Below are positions 46,956 through 55,506 of a stretch of DNA of 64,000 nucleotides, one piece after another. The stretch comes from Kushneria avicenniae (GTDB lineage Bacteria; Pseudomonadota; Gammaproteobacteria; Pseudomonadales; Halomonadaceae). The stretch covers positions 124,001 through 188,000 of the forward strand of contig NZ_FOLY01000003.1 of NCBI RefSeq assembly GCF_900112585.1. The letters run 5' to 3'. The notes under the pieces were generated by a model. The model was given only the letters and a program-made list of their open reading frames with translations. It was not told the origin of the DNA and did not search any database. Position numbers and translations under genes: made by a program. How positions within the stretch are numbered: position 1 is the first letter of the stretch; the number at the start of each line of letters is the position of its first letter.

Positions 46956-49313
46956 ATGCGCCAACGCTTTTTCCTGCCTGTCATTTCGCTGTCCGCTCTT
47001 CTCTTCAGCGCCCAGACGCTGGCCACCCAGATGCCGCCAGTGCCGGACCAGCGCCCCGGCCGGCTGGCCCAGGCCGAGCAGGCCCTGAGCGAGCGCCTGG
47101 CCCAGGCGCCCTGGATGGATCAGAGCCGCAGCGCCGATGAGCGCGCGCGCGCCGTACTGGAAGAGATGACCACGACCGAGAAGATGCAGCTGCTGGTGGG
47201 GGATTTCGCTGCGCCCATGGATGCCACCCAGCAGGTACGAGGGGCCATCGGCTCCGCCGGTTTTGTGCCGGGCGTCAGCCGGCTGGGCATACCGGCCCAG
47301 CAGCAGACCGATGCCGATCTGGGGGTGACCAATCCCGGCTGGATCGATCCCGATCGGGAAGCCACGGCGCTTCCTTCGGTGCTGGCCGCTGCCGCCACCT
47401 GGCAGCCCGAACTGTCCCATCAGGGCGGAGCCATGATCGCCCGCGAGGCGCGCCACTATGGCTTCAACGTGCTGCTGGGCGGCACGGCGGGCCTGGTACG
47501 CGACCCGCGCGCCGGGCGCAACTATGAAATGCCCGGTGAGGACCCGCTGCTCTCGGGTCTGACTGCCGCCGCCAAGATCAACGGCATCGAAAGCCAGCAT
47601 GTCATGTCGACCATCAAGCACTTTGCCATGAACGCCCAGGAGACCGGGCGCCACAAGCTGAGTGCCAACATCAGCGATCAGGCCCTGCAGGAGTCCGATC
47701 TGCTCTCGTTCCGTTATGCGCTCGAGCACAGCCACCCGGGCGCGACGATGTGCGCCTATAACCGGGTCAACAGTGACTATGCCTGTCAAAATGGCTACCT
47801 GCTCAATCAGGTGCTCAAGGGCGAGTGGGGGTATCCGGGCTTTGTGATGTCCGACTGGGGTGCGGTCTACTCCAGCGCCCCCTCTGCCAACGCCGGGCTG
47901 GATCAGCAGTCGGCCGCCGAGGACTTTGACGGCGTGGTCTATTTCGGTGCGCCACTGGAGAAAGCCGTCGAGCGCGGCGAGGTGCCTCGCGAGCGTATCG
48001 ATGACATGGCCTTTCGCATCCTGCGCAGCTATTTCGCCGCCGGCATCGTGGATCACCCTGCAACCGGTGCGCCCATCGATAAGGGCGCCAATGCCGATGT
48101 GGCCCAGAAGATCGCCGAAAATGCCATGGTGCTGTTGAAAAACGACGACGATGTCCTGCCACTGGAGGCCACCCGGGACAAGCGCATCAGCGTGACCGGC
48201 GCTCATGCCGATCGCGCGGTCATTGCCGGCGGTGGCTCGGCCGCGGTCGTCCCCATGGATGGCGACGCCATGCCCGATCTCATGCCGCCAAAAGGCGTCA
48301 ACACCCAGCGGCTCTATCCAAAATCTTCTCCTCTGGGCGCCATCGGTCTTCATGCTCCAGACTCAAAGGTCACCTTCAGCCCGGGTGATGACATCGACGC
48401 CGCTGTCCAGCAGGCCCGTGACAGTGACGTGGCCGTGGTCTTTGCCCAGCAGTGGACCTCCGAGACGATGGACATGAACAGCCTGGCGCTGGAAGGCCAT
48501 CAGAATGCCCTGATCGAGGCGGTGGCAAAGGCCAATCCCCGCACCGTTGTCGTGCTCGAAACCGGCGGACCGGTCGCCATGCCCTGGTGTGACGATGTGG
48601 CCGCCATCATGCAGGCCTGGTATCCGGGTCAGCGCGGCGGAGAAGCCATTGCCAATGTGCTTTTCGGGCAGAAAAACCCCTCGGGCCGACTGCCGGTCAC
48701 CTTTCCGCAGAGTGATGATCAGTTGCCACGCCCACAAGTGCCCGGCCAGACCATCGGCAACAGCGCCTTTTTTGATGTCGACTACAACCGCGAAGGGGCT
48801 GACGTGGGCTATCGCTGGTTCGAACGCGAAGGCAAGACACCGCTGTACGCCTTCGGCCATGGCCTGTCCTACACCACCTTTAAGCGCCATGATCTGAGTC
48901 TTGAGCGTAATGGACAGCAAGTGACGGCTCACTTCACCGTGACCAACAGTGGCGATCATACAGGTCGCACCACGCCACAGCTCTACGTGCACGCCCCCGA
49001 TGGGTCACCGGCCCGGCTGGGCGGCTGGCAGAGTCTTGAGCTCCCCCCCGGAGCATCGCGAGAGGTGAGCATCGAGATCGACCCACGCCAGTTTGCCCGC
49101 TATGACAGCGCGCAGCGCCAGTGGCAACTTGAAGGCGGTCATTACCGGGTCAGCCTGGCAGATTCTGCGACAGACATTGATGAGACTCGGGAGATCACAC
49201 TACCGGCGGGCGTCGTGGCCATGGGAAAACTGGCGCGAGATGCACAGGTCCCTTCACCAGCCGATCAACCTCGTATCGCGGCCAACGAATCAGAGGCGGA
49301 TCATTCACGCTGA
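46956..49313 (+). CDS. bglX: Periplasmic beta-glucosidase (GH3)
   Basis: A 785-residue exported glycoside hydrolase that releases glucose from beta-glucosides. The signal peptide is MRQRFFLPVISLSALLFSAQ followed by TLA. The GH3 N-terminal barrel (about 60-370) has KHFAMNAQET and the nucleophile D300 in GFVMSDWGAV. The GH3 C-terminal domain (about 400-650) includes GGPVAMPWCDDVAAIMQAW, and a fibronectin-III-like domain closes the protein (about 690-760). The architecture equals E. coli BglX. It stands alone with a strong terminator and has no sugar transporter nearby. The 269 bp upstream show no clear operator. Confidence 0.9.
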   Translation: MRQRFFLPVISLSALLFSAQTLATQMPPVPDQRPGRLAQAEQALSERLAQAPWMDQSRSADERARAVLEEMTTTEKMQLLVGDFAAPMDATQQVRGAIGSAGFVPGVSRLGIPAQQQTDADLGVTNPGWIDPDREATALPSVLAAAATWQPELSHQGGAMIAREARHYGFNVLLGGTAGLVRDPRAGRNYEMPGEDPLLSGLTAAAKINGIESQHVMSTIKHFAMNAQETGRHKLSANISDQALQESDLLSFRYALEHSHPGATMCAYNRVNSDYACQNGYLLNQVLKGEWGYPGFVMSDWGAVYSSAPSANAGLDQQSAAEDFDGVVYFGAPLEKAVERGEVPRERIDDMAFRILRSYFAAGIVDHPATGAPIDKGANADVAQKIAENAMVLLKNDDDVLPLEATRDKRISVTGAHADRAVIAGGGSAAVVPMDGDAMPDLMPPKGVNTQRLYPKSSPLGAIGLHAPDSKVTFSPGDDIDAAVQQARDSDVAVVFAQQWTSETMDMNSLALEGHQNALIEAVAKANPRTVVVLETGGPVAMPWCDDVAAIMQAWYPGQRGGEAIANVLFGQKNPSGRLPVTFPQSDDQLPRPQVPGQTIGNSAFFDVDYNREGADVGYRWFEREGKTPLYAFGHGLSYTTFKRHDLSLERNGQQVTAHFTVTNSGDHTGRTTPQLYVHAPDGSPARLGGWQSLELPPGASREVSIEIDPRQFARYDSAQRQWQLEGGHYRVSLADSATDIDETREITLPAGVVAMGKLARDAQVPSPADQPRIAANESEADHSR

Positions 49314-49333
49314 TTCAGACATCGACCAGGATA

Positions 49334-49364
49334 AAAAAACGGCGCCCGTGTGGCGCCGTTTTTT
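49334..49364. terminator. Strong bidirectional terminator between bglX and the dehydrogenase gene
   Basis: Thirteen-base-pair stem (49334-49346 with 49352-49364) with CGTGT loop and A/T runs on both sides, between convergent genes. Confidence 0.92.
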
Positions 49365-49404
49365 GTTCGACCATTCTTCCACCAAAAGGCAGACACCGTG
49401 TCTG

Positions 49405-50268
49405 TCAGCCGTTGACGATCATGCCACCGTTGACGTGGATGGTCTGACCGGTGACGTAGCTGCTGTCGCGGCAGGCCAGATAGACATAGGCCGGGCCCAG
49501 CTCTGACGGTTGACCCGCACGCCCCATCGGCGACTGGCTGCCGAAGTCCTCGACCATCTCTTCATCGAACGCCCCCATGGTAGAGGGAATCAGCGGCGTC
49601 CAGATCGGGCCGGGCGCGACCTGATTGACGCGGATGCCGTCACCGACACACATCTTTGACAGCGCGCGGGTAAACCCGGCGTTGGCGCCCTTGGTGGTGG
49701 TATAGGCCAGCAGGTTGGCATTGCCGGCAAAGGCGTTGACGGAGGTGGTGTTGATCACCGTGCCCTTCGTCTCGCGCAGATGCGGGATGGCGGCCTTGGC
49801 CATATAGAAATAGCCGTGGATGTTGACGTCAAAGGTGCGCCGCCACTCTTCGTCCGAGGTCTCCTCGGGGCGGTTGTGCAGCACCTGCTGGGCGGCGTTG
49901 TTGACCAGCACATCGAGCTTGCCAAAAGTATCGACCACCTGCTGCACCGACTGACGGCAGAAATCGGCATCGGCCACGTCACCGGCAATCAAGAGCGCTC
50001 GTCGCCCTTCCTTTTCGATCATCCGTTGCGTGGCTTCGGCGTCCTCATGCTCATCAAGATACATGATGGCCACATCGGCGCCTTCACGAGCGAAATGCAC
50101 CGCGGCGGCTCGACCGATGCCGCTGTCGCCACCGGTCACGATCGCCACCAGATCCTGCATCTTGGCGCTGCCACGATAGTCGGGATGCATGAACTCGGCC
50201 GGCGGGGTCATCTCGCCTTCAACGCCGGGCTGACGGTCCTGCTTCTGCGGGGGAATATGTTCTGCCAT
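49405..50268 (-). CDS. Short-chain dehydrogenase/reductase (YghA/YhdF-like)
   Basis: A 287-residue NAD(P)-dependent SDR with the N-terminal extension (PPQKQDRQPGVEGEM) found in the YghA and general-stress YhdF group. The cofactor motif is TGGDSGIGRAAA, then NNAAQQ; the catalytic serine lies in NTTSVNAFAG and the Tyr-Lys pair in AYTTTKGAN. The C-terminus ends HVNGGMIVNG. AGGGAG lies about 10 nt before the ATG at 50268. The substrate is unknown. A decayed relative of this gene lies about 1.5 kb away on the same strand (51741-51970). Confidence 0.9.
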   Translation of the reverse strand: MAEHIPPQKQDRQPGVEGEMTPPAEFMHPDYRGSAKMQDLVAIVTGGDSGIGRAAAVHFAREGADVAIMYLDEHEDAEATQRMIEKEGRRALLIAGDVADADFCRQSVQQVVDTFGKLDVLVNNAAQQVLHNRPEETSDEEWRRTFDVNIHGYFYMAKAAIPHLRETKGTVINTTSVNAFAGNANLLAYTTTKGANAGFTRALSKMCVGDGIRVNQVAPGPIWTPLIPSTMGAFDEEMVEDFGSQSPMGRAGQPSELGPAYVYLACRDSSYVTGQTIHVNGGMIVNG

Positions 50269-50486
50269 GACGATCACGCTCCCTGTCATTGAATGGTCTG
50301 AGCCATTCGTCCAAAGACGAATACGGCCACCAGCGTCCTGCGATGGGCGTATTACGACGAATGGCTAAAGCGTAGTCGTGATTGCCCACCCTGCCATTCA
50401 CCCTTCACTACAGGACGCTACACTCCGCCATGCCTGAACCCAAAAAGGCGCCAGCGCCGGATGGACGAAATGACAGGAGCGATGAC

Positions 50487-51263
50487 ATGACCGCCCCCTT
50501 TGTGGATACCCACTGCCATTTTGATTTTGCGCCCTTTTGCGGCCACGAGACGCAAAGCCTGCAGCAGGCGGCGGCGGCCGGCGTGGAGAAACTGATTGCC
50601 GTAGGCGTTTCGGCAGAGCGCTTTGCGGGGGTCATGGCACTGGCCGAGCGCCATGTGCCGGTGTATGCCGCGCTCGGCATCCATCCCATGGCGGTGCATG
50701 AGAGTCGCGACGAGCACCTTGAGCAACTGGAGGCCTGGCTCGGACAGCGTTCTGGCAAGCTGGTCGCTGTCGGTGAAATCGGGCTGGATCTTTATATCGA
50801 CAATCCGCAGTTTGACCGGCAGGAGGCCATGCTGGATGCCCAGCTGCGGCTGGCACGCCGGTATGACCTGCCGGTGATCCTGCATTCGCGCCGCACGCAC
50901 GACAAGCTCGCCATGCACCTGAGACGTCTCGACCTGCCCCGAACCGGCGTCATTCACGGTTTTGCCGGCAGTGAGCAGCAGGCACAGGCCTTTATCAAGG
51001 CGGGATATCTGATCGGCGTGGGGGGCACCATGACTTATGAGCGTGCCACCAAAACACGGCGCACCCTGTCGCGTTTGCCGCTGTCGTCACTGCTACTGGA
51101 AACGGATTCACCGGATATGCCCGTGCAGGGTTTTCAGGGCGAGCCCAATCGCCCCGAGCGGATCCATAACGTCTGGCAGCGCCTGTGCGAAATTCGCAAG
51201 GAGTCTCCCGACGAGATTGCCGACACCATCCGAGACAATACCCGCAGGCTGTTTGGCATCTGA
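50487..51263 (+). CDS. TatD family metal-dependent hydrolase
   Basis: A 258-residue TIM-barrel metallohydrolase of the TatD/YjjV DNase family. Metal ligands are visible: H-x-H in DTHCHFDF, E in AVGEIGLDLY, H in VILHSRRTHD, H in VIHGFAGS, and D in LLETDSPDMP. It is expected to be a cytoplasmic 3'-exonuclease or DNase involved in DNA repair, by family knowledge. The frame is open to 50382, but AGGAG 7 nt before the ATG at 50487 fixes the start. Confidence 0.92.
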   Translation: MTAPFVDTHCHFDFAPFCGHETQSLQQAAAAGVEKLIAVGVSAERFAGVMALAERHVPVYAALGIHPMAVHESRDEHLEQLEAWLGQRSGKLVAVGEIGLDLYIDNPQFDRQEAMLDAQLRLARRYDLPVILHSRRTHDKLAMHLRRLDLPRTGVIHGFAGSEQQAQAFIKAGYLIGVGGTMTYERATKTRRTLSRLPLSSLLLETDSPDMPVQGFQGEPNRPERIHNVWQRLCEIRKESPDEIADTIRDNTRRLFGI

Positions 51264-51321
51264 CTCGCCTCTATTAAAGACGAGCCGAGACCAATGCTGT
51301 CGATTCAGAAGGTTTTACAAG

Positions 51322-51351
51322 CAGGCAGGCCCGAAAGGCTGACCTGTTTTT
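51322..51351 (+). terminator. Probable terminator of tatD
   Basis: Two-part stem: outer CAGG/CCTG (51322-51325 with 51343-51346) and inner GGCC/GGCT closing CGAAA, followed by five T residues. It is 59 bp past the tatD stop. Confidence 0.6.
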
Positions 51352-51675
51352 CCGGTTATCGTAAATATTATTACGTAACAAATTAAGCGCTTTGATAAAA
51401 CCATAATCGAACAGAATTTAAGCTGAGCAAAAAGTATACAAAAACATCCCTGAAGAGCCTGCTGAAAACGGCAATACCAGCGACCACTATTCATGCAGAT
51501 CACTTGTCGGCATGTTCAGAATCAAAAAACGAGCGATCGGCCTTATAAATCGATCGTCGCCGATTGGCCCTTGATAGGCAGGGATGGGAAGAATCAACTC
51601 GTGTTCGAAAATCTGGCCGAGGCTGACCTAAAAAGGCTGTCATGGATCGAAACAGGAAACCATGTGTACAGCATC

Positions 51676-51706
51676 AAAAATCCCGCGCTACGAGAAGTAG
51701 CGCGGG
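51676..51706 (-). terminator. Rho-independent terminator left behind by the decayed dehydrogenase gene
   Basis: Ten-base-pair stem CCCGCGCTAC/GTAGCGCGGG (51682-51691 with 51697-51706), GAGAA loop, followed on the minus strand by A then five T residues. It is 35 bp beyond the relic stop codon, in the right orientation for it. Confidence 0.8.
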
Positions 51707-51740
51707 CACAGGATCACTAACCGTAATTTATAGCGTAACG

Positions 51741-51970
51741 TTACGTATCAAGGATAATGCCGTCATTGAGTTGGAGGGTCTGGCCGTTCATGCAGAAAGA
51801 CTCGACGCTTGCCAGATAGATATAGGCCGGCGCCATCTCGCTGGGCTGACCGACCCCGGGGCCATCGCACGACCGATATCGCTGTCGCCGCCGGTAATTA
51901 ATGCGACCTTGCCTTTCAGCTTTTCGGTGCCCCGATAGCCGTCCCGAATATATTCGGGTTGCTCCTGCAT
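51741..51970 (-). pseudogene. Short-chain dehydrogenase pseudogene with large internal deletion
   Basis: From 51970 the minus strand reads MQEQPEYIRDGYRGTEKLKG and continues into VALITGGDSDIGRA, the N-terminus and cofactor loop of an SDR. After this point the frame changes. In another frame, to a TAA at 51741, the strand encodes GQPSEMAPAYIYLA, then ESFCMNGQTLQLND and GIILDT, the C-terminus of the same family. About 200 residues (around 600 bp), including the catalytic Ser-Tyr-Lys, are missing. The related intact gene is at 49405-50268. The end and terminator are preserved. Coding-like sequence (QPGDEDR) continues a little upstream of 51970. Confidence 0.85.
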
Positions 51971-52101
51971 GCGATCTTCATCGCCGGGCTGTGACCGGGT
52001 GCACGGTCCAGGGCGCCTTGCTCAAAGAGTAGAGCGCCCTGTAATGCGTTCAGGAAGGGGCTGAATCGTGACATCGGCGTCTGCCAAAGACGCCAATAGC
52101 C

Positions 52102-53025
52102 TCAACAGGGAAGCGGTGAAAATACCGACCAGCCGATCTGCTCACTGAGCCGTTCCAGCACGGCCATGCCTATCAGCGAATTGCCGCTGGCATTAAGGGC
52201 CGGTGACCACACGCAGATGCTGTAGCGGCCTGGCACGACGGCCACAATGCCGCCGCCTACGCCGCTCTTGCCGGGCAACCCCACGCGATAGGCAAAGTTG
52301 CCCGCCTCGTCATAGAGCCCGCTGGTGGCCATGATGGCGTTGACCTGCTGGGTCTGGCGCGGCGTCAGAATGCGCTCGTCGCTGTGAAGGCAGCGCCCGC
52401 CGTTGGCCAGAAAGGAGAAGCCGCGTACCAGATCCACACAGCTGGCTGTCAGTGCACAGTGATGAAAGTAGCTTTTGAGCACGGCCTCCACGTCATTGTG
52501 GAAGTTGCCAAAGGACTGCATGAGATAGGCCATGGCCGCGTTGCGCGCCCGATGCTGGTATTCGGACTCGGCCACCACTCGATCGGAAATGATCTGCACG
52601 TTGTCGGTCAGTCGGCGCACCAGATCGCGCATGGATAGAATCGGGGCGGCGTAGCGCGACTGGTTGATGTCGGCGATCACCAGCGCACCGGCATTGATGA
52701 AGGGATTACGCGGGCGGCCCTTTTCAAACTCGAGCTGTACCAGCGAATTGAAGGCCTGGCCCGAGGGTTCATGGCCAAGCCGTTCCCAGAGACTTTCTCC
52801 ACCGTGCGAGATGGCCTGAACCAGACTGAAGACCTTGGAAATACTCTGGATCGAGAAGGGTGTATCAGCGTCACCAGCCTGATAAAGCGCGCCATCGGTG
52901 CCGAGCATGGCAATGCCGAGATGATACGGATCAACCCCGGCCAGCGCCGGGATATAGCTGGCCACGTGTCCCTGGCCGAGCAGGGGGCGCACACCCTCGA
53001 GAATGGATTCCAGCAGTGCCTGCAT
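52102..53025 (-). CDS. glsA: Glutaminase
   Basis: Hydrolyses glutamine to glutamate and ammonia, in the cytoplasm. The 307-residue protein has the serine beta-lactamase-like fold of the GlsA family. The Ser-x-x-Lys pair is in [12 protein letters not shown], and [34 protein letters not shown] (cited in parts: [13 protein letters not shown]) and [16 protein letters not shown] are conserved. The frame is open to 53139; the ATG at 53025 ([13 protein letters not shown]) matches the family start, although the ribosome binding site is weak. In an osmotolerant organism it may supply glutamate. Confidence 0.94.
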   Translation of the reverse strand: MQALLESILEGVRPLLGQGHVASYIPALAGVDPYHLGIAMLGTDGALYQAGDADTPFSIQSISKVFSLVQAISHGGESLWERLGHEPSGQAFNSLVQLEFEKGRPRNPFINAGALVIADINQSRYAAPILSMRDLVRRLTDNVQIISDRVVAESEYQHRARNAAMAYLMQSFGNFHNDVEAVLKSYFHHCALTASCVDLVRGFSFLANGGRCLHSDERILTPRQTQQVNAIMATSGLYDEAGNFAYRVGLPGKSGVGGGIVAVVPGRYSICVWSPALNASGNSLIGMAVLERLSEQIGWSVFSPLPC

Positions 53026-53264
53026 GGGTAATGGCCGTCCTGACACGGGGCGCTCGCCCGGATGAAAAAAAGCGAGCGCAGTATATCGTGCCGGCCGGCG
53101 CAGGCCCATCCTGTCATGCCCCGTGACGACTGCCCTCAAAAAGCACCTGACGGGCGCTCACTCCCCCGGTGAAGGGCAAGGGCCTGTCGCGCTACACTAG
53201 CGCGCGTTTGTGCCTCACAGTGCCCGCTGTGTGGCTTTGTCCCTCCCAGTCAGAGGCGAGTGCC

Positions 53265-54305
53265 ATGAGTGCCCATCTGTTGTCCGTTGATAGTTTGTCC
53301 CGCGACTACGTCGATCATCTCTTTGACGTGGCGCGACGCATGGAGCCCATCGCCCAGCGCCGGAAGATCACACGGGTGCTGGAAGGCGCCGTGCTGGGCA
53401 ATCTCTTTTTCGAGGCCAGTACCCGTACGCGCATGAGCTTTCACTCGGCCTTCAGTCGGCTGGGCGGCAGCGTCTGCGATACCACCGGCTTCACCTTCTC
53501 CTCGATGGCCAAGGGCGAATCGCTGTATGACACCAGCCGCGTGATCAGCGGCTACGTCGATGCCATCGTCATGCGCCACCCCGATCTGGGCTCGGTGGCC
53601 GAATTTGCCGCCGCCACCCACGTACCGGTCATCAATGGCGGCGATGGCCCGGGTGAGCACCCCAGCCAGGCCCTGCTGGATCTCTACACCATCAACAAGG
53701 AGTTCGAACGTCTTGGCAAGGCGCTGCCCGGCGCGCATCTGCTGCTGACCGGCGATCTCAGGTATGGGCGCACCGTGCATTCGCTGCTGAAGCTTCTGTC
53801 GCTCTATCCGCCGATGCAGATCACACTGGTATCGCCGCCGGGACTCGAGATGCCTTCAGAGCTCATCGACCGCGCCGAAAACGCCGGCCACCGGGTGAGC
53901 CAGCGCGACACACTGCAGGCCGATTACAGCGATGTGGACGTGGTCTACGCCACGCGCATCCAGAAGGAGCGTTTTACCCAGGAGATGGTGGAAGGCTTCA
54001 GCCTGTCGAGCGACTTCAGCGTCGACCGCGCCTTTCTCGATCAGCGCTGCAGCACGCACACCATCGCCATGCACCCGCTGCCGCGCGACAGCCGACCCGG
54101 CGCCAACGACCTCGATGTCGATCTCAACGACGATCCCCGACTGGCGATCTTTCGCCAGACCGACAATGGCATTCCGGTGCGCATGGCGATCTTTGCCACG
54201 CTCATGGGGGTGGCGGACACCTTCGATCGCGATCTTCGCGACGTGGGCTGGCAACCGCCGCATCGAATCGGGGTCGATGATGCTGACTTCATCGCTCTGA
54301 AGTAA
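53265..54305 (+). CDS. pyrB: Aspartate carbamoyltransferase
   Basis: Joins carbamoyl phosphate and aspartate in pyrimidine synthesis. Carbamoyl-phosphate binding is shown by FFEASTRTRMSF and aspartate-domain motifs by GDGPGEHPSQALLDLYTI, LTGDLRYGRTVHSLLKLL and MHPLPRDSRP. At 346 residues it is longer than E. coli PyrB (311) because of a C-terminal extension. AGAGGCGAG precedes the ATG at 53265; the frame is open to 53169. In pseudomonads pyrB lies in the gshB-algH-ruvX-pyrR-pyrB order on one strand. Here it converges on ruvX, and pyrR and pyrC are absent. Confidence 0.94.
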   Translation: MSAHLLSVDSLSRDYVDHLFDVARRMEPIAQRRKITRVLEGAVLGNLFFEASTRTRMSFHSAFSRLGGSVCDTTGFTFSSMAKGESLYDTSRVISGYVDAIVMRHPDLGSVAEFAAATHVPVINGGDGPGEHPSQALLDLYTINKEFERLGKALPGAHLLLTGDLRYGRTVHSLLKLLSLYPPMQITLVSPPGLEMPSELIDRAENAGHRVSQRDTLQADYSDVDVVYATRIQKERFTQEMVEGFSLSSDFSVDRAFLDQRCSTHTIAMHPLPRDSRPGANDLDVDLNDDPRLAIFRQTDNGIPVRMAIFATLMGVADTFDRDLRDVGWQPPHRIGVDDADFIALK

Positions 54306-54339
54306 GTCGTTACTTACGAAGTGGCCCTGTGGAGAGAAG

Positions 54340-54804
54340 TCAGCGGGGCGGAGGAATGTTGAGCAGCGCGCCGTGGGCCTGTTGCTCGAACCAGCCCGTG
54401 AGAATCAGTTCGGCGGCGATGCCGTCGACGCCTTCCTGGCGATAGTTGCCCTTGTGACCTTCCTCGCGGGCAATGGCCTTGGCCGCACGGGTAGTGCCGC
54501 GCTCGTCAAACATCTCCAGCGGCCTGCCAAAGCGGCCGTGCAGGCGGTTGCCGAACTTGCGCGCACGCCGGCTCATGTCGGATTCGGTGTCGTCCATGTT
54601 GAGCGGTAGCCCGACCACGAACACATCGGGCTGCCACTCTTGGAGCAGACGCTCGATCACGTGCCAGTCGGGAATGCCGTCGCGCGCCGGGATCGGATCA
54701 AGCGCCGTGGCGCTGCCCAGCAGCTCGTTGCCGACCGCGACACCAATGCGCCTTGCGCCAAAATCAAAGGCCAGCACCTGGCGCTGGCCCACCGCCTCAG
54801 CCAT
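54340..54804 (-). CDS. ruvX: Holliday junction resolvase-like protein / 16S rRNA pre-processing nuclease RuvX (YqgF)
   Basis: A 154-residue RNase H-like nuclease implicated in 5' processing of pre-16S rRNA. The conserved DFG start is LAFDFGARRIGVAVGN, with GLPLNMDD and FDERGTTRAA carrying further acidic residues and GVDGIAAELIL at the C-terminus. The start overlaps the algH stop by 8 nt. It is the third gene of gshB-algH-ruvX, an order shared by E. coli and Pseudomonas. It ends 34 bp from the convergent pyrB. Confidence 0.94.
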   Translation of the reverse strand: MAEAVGQRQVLAFDFGARRIGVAVGNELLGSATALDPIPARDGIPDWHVIERLLQEWQPDVFVVGLPLNMDDTESDMSRRARKFGNRLHGRFGRPLEMFDERGTTRAAKAIAREEGHKGNYRQEGVDGIAAELILTGWFEQQAHGALLNIPPPR

Positions 54805-55354
54805 GACCGGCCTCGCGCGAGAGCAGGCTCAGATCCACGCCCAGATGCCCTGCCGCGGTTTCCAGACGCGCCGGCGCGGGCGTATGGAAAAGCACCTCGT
54901 CGCTGGCCTCCACGGTCAGCCAGGTGTTGTCCTTGATCTCTCGGGCAAGCTGTTCAGGCTCCCAGCCCACGCAGCCCAGACAGACCAGAAACTGCTCGGG
55001 GCCGCGACCGCCCGCAATGGCATGCAGAATGTCCATCGAGGTGGTCAGCGCCCGGTTCTCGCCGGTGCGGATGCTGGAGTCCCAGTGTTCCGGACTGCCG
55101 GAATGCAGGATGAAGCCGCGCTCGCGATGCACCGGGCCACCGTTGAGCACCGGCGTGTCCAGTGCCTGACACTCGCTGGCATCGATCTCGAGCTGCTCGA
55201 ACAGCGCTTCCAGCGTCAGCTCCATGGGCTGATTGAGCTTCAGTCCCAGGGTGCCGTTGTCGTCGTGGTCGCAGATATAGGTCAGCGAGCCCGCAAAGTT
55301 CTCGTCCTCGAGATGGGGCATCGCCATGAGAAAGTGATCGCGCAAGCCTTGCAT
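54797..55354 (-). CDS. algH: YqgE/AlgH family protein (UPF0301)
   Basis: A 185-residue protein of the conserved YqgE/AlgH family; its biochemical role is unclear, although AlgH was first described as a regulator of alginate in Pseudomonas. Family marks are the N-terminal HFLMAMPHLEDENFAGSLTY, ICDHDDNGTLGLKLNQPM, and GGPVHRERGFILH. GGGAGG lies a short 3-4 nt before the ATG at 55354. It is between gshB (152 bp away) and ruvX (overlapping). Confidence 0.92.
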   Translation of the reverse strand: MQGLRDHFLMAMPHLEDENFAGSLTYICDHDDNGTLGLKLNQPMELTLEALFEQLEIDASECQALDTPVLNGGPVHRERGFILHSGSPEHWDSSIRTGENRALTTSMDILHAIAGGRGPEQFLVCLGCVGWEPEQLAREIKDNTWLTVEASDEVLFHTPAPARLETAAGHLGVDLSLLSREAGHG

Positions 55355-55506
55355 GGGCCTCCCGGGTGATAACGCAGGCAGGCGCTCCTGCCACAGGGCA
55401 GGGGCGCGCAGCGATGAAGCATGACATGGAAAGCGGCCGATACCGGGGCATCGGCCGCGATAATGCAGATATGGTAACACTGGCGGGCCAGCGTGACGTC
55501 AACACC

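Larger units (their letters stand above)
51264..51740. other. AT-rich intergenic stretch between tatD and a decayed dehydrogenase
   Basis: About 480 bp that is distinctly lower in GC than its surroundings, especially 51350-51460. It contains two hairpin terminators (listed). I see no credible gene; one open frame (51493-51720) overlaps the terminator and lacks a ribosome binding site. Possibly debris of a former gene or insertion. Confidence 0.55.

Noticed and set aside
46950-48353. A 467-codon open frame antisense to bglX
   Set aside because: It is a shadow of the GH3 gene, with no family motifs and no start signal.
51493-51720. A 75-codon open frame after tatD
   Set aside because: It runs through the minus-strand terminator hairpin at 51676-51706, has no ribosome binding site, and resembles no family I know.
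51741-51970. Intact small dehydrogenase-like gene
   Set aside because: The 60-codon frame from 51970 holds only the cofactor loop and then leaves the family frame; the true C-terminus is read in another frame. It is better called a pseudogene.
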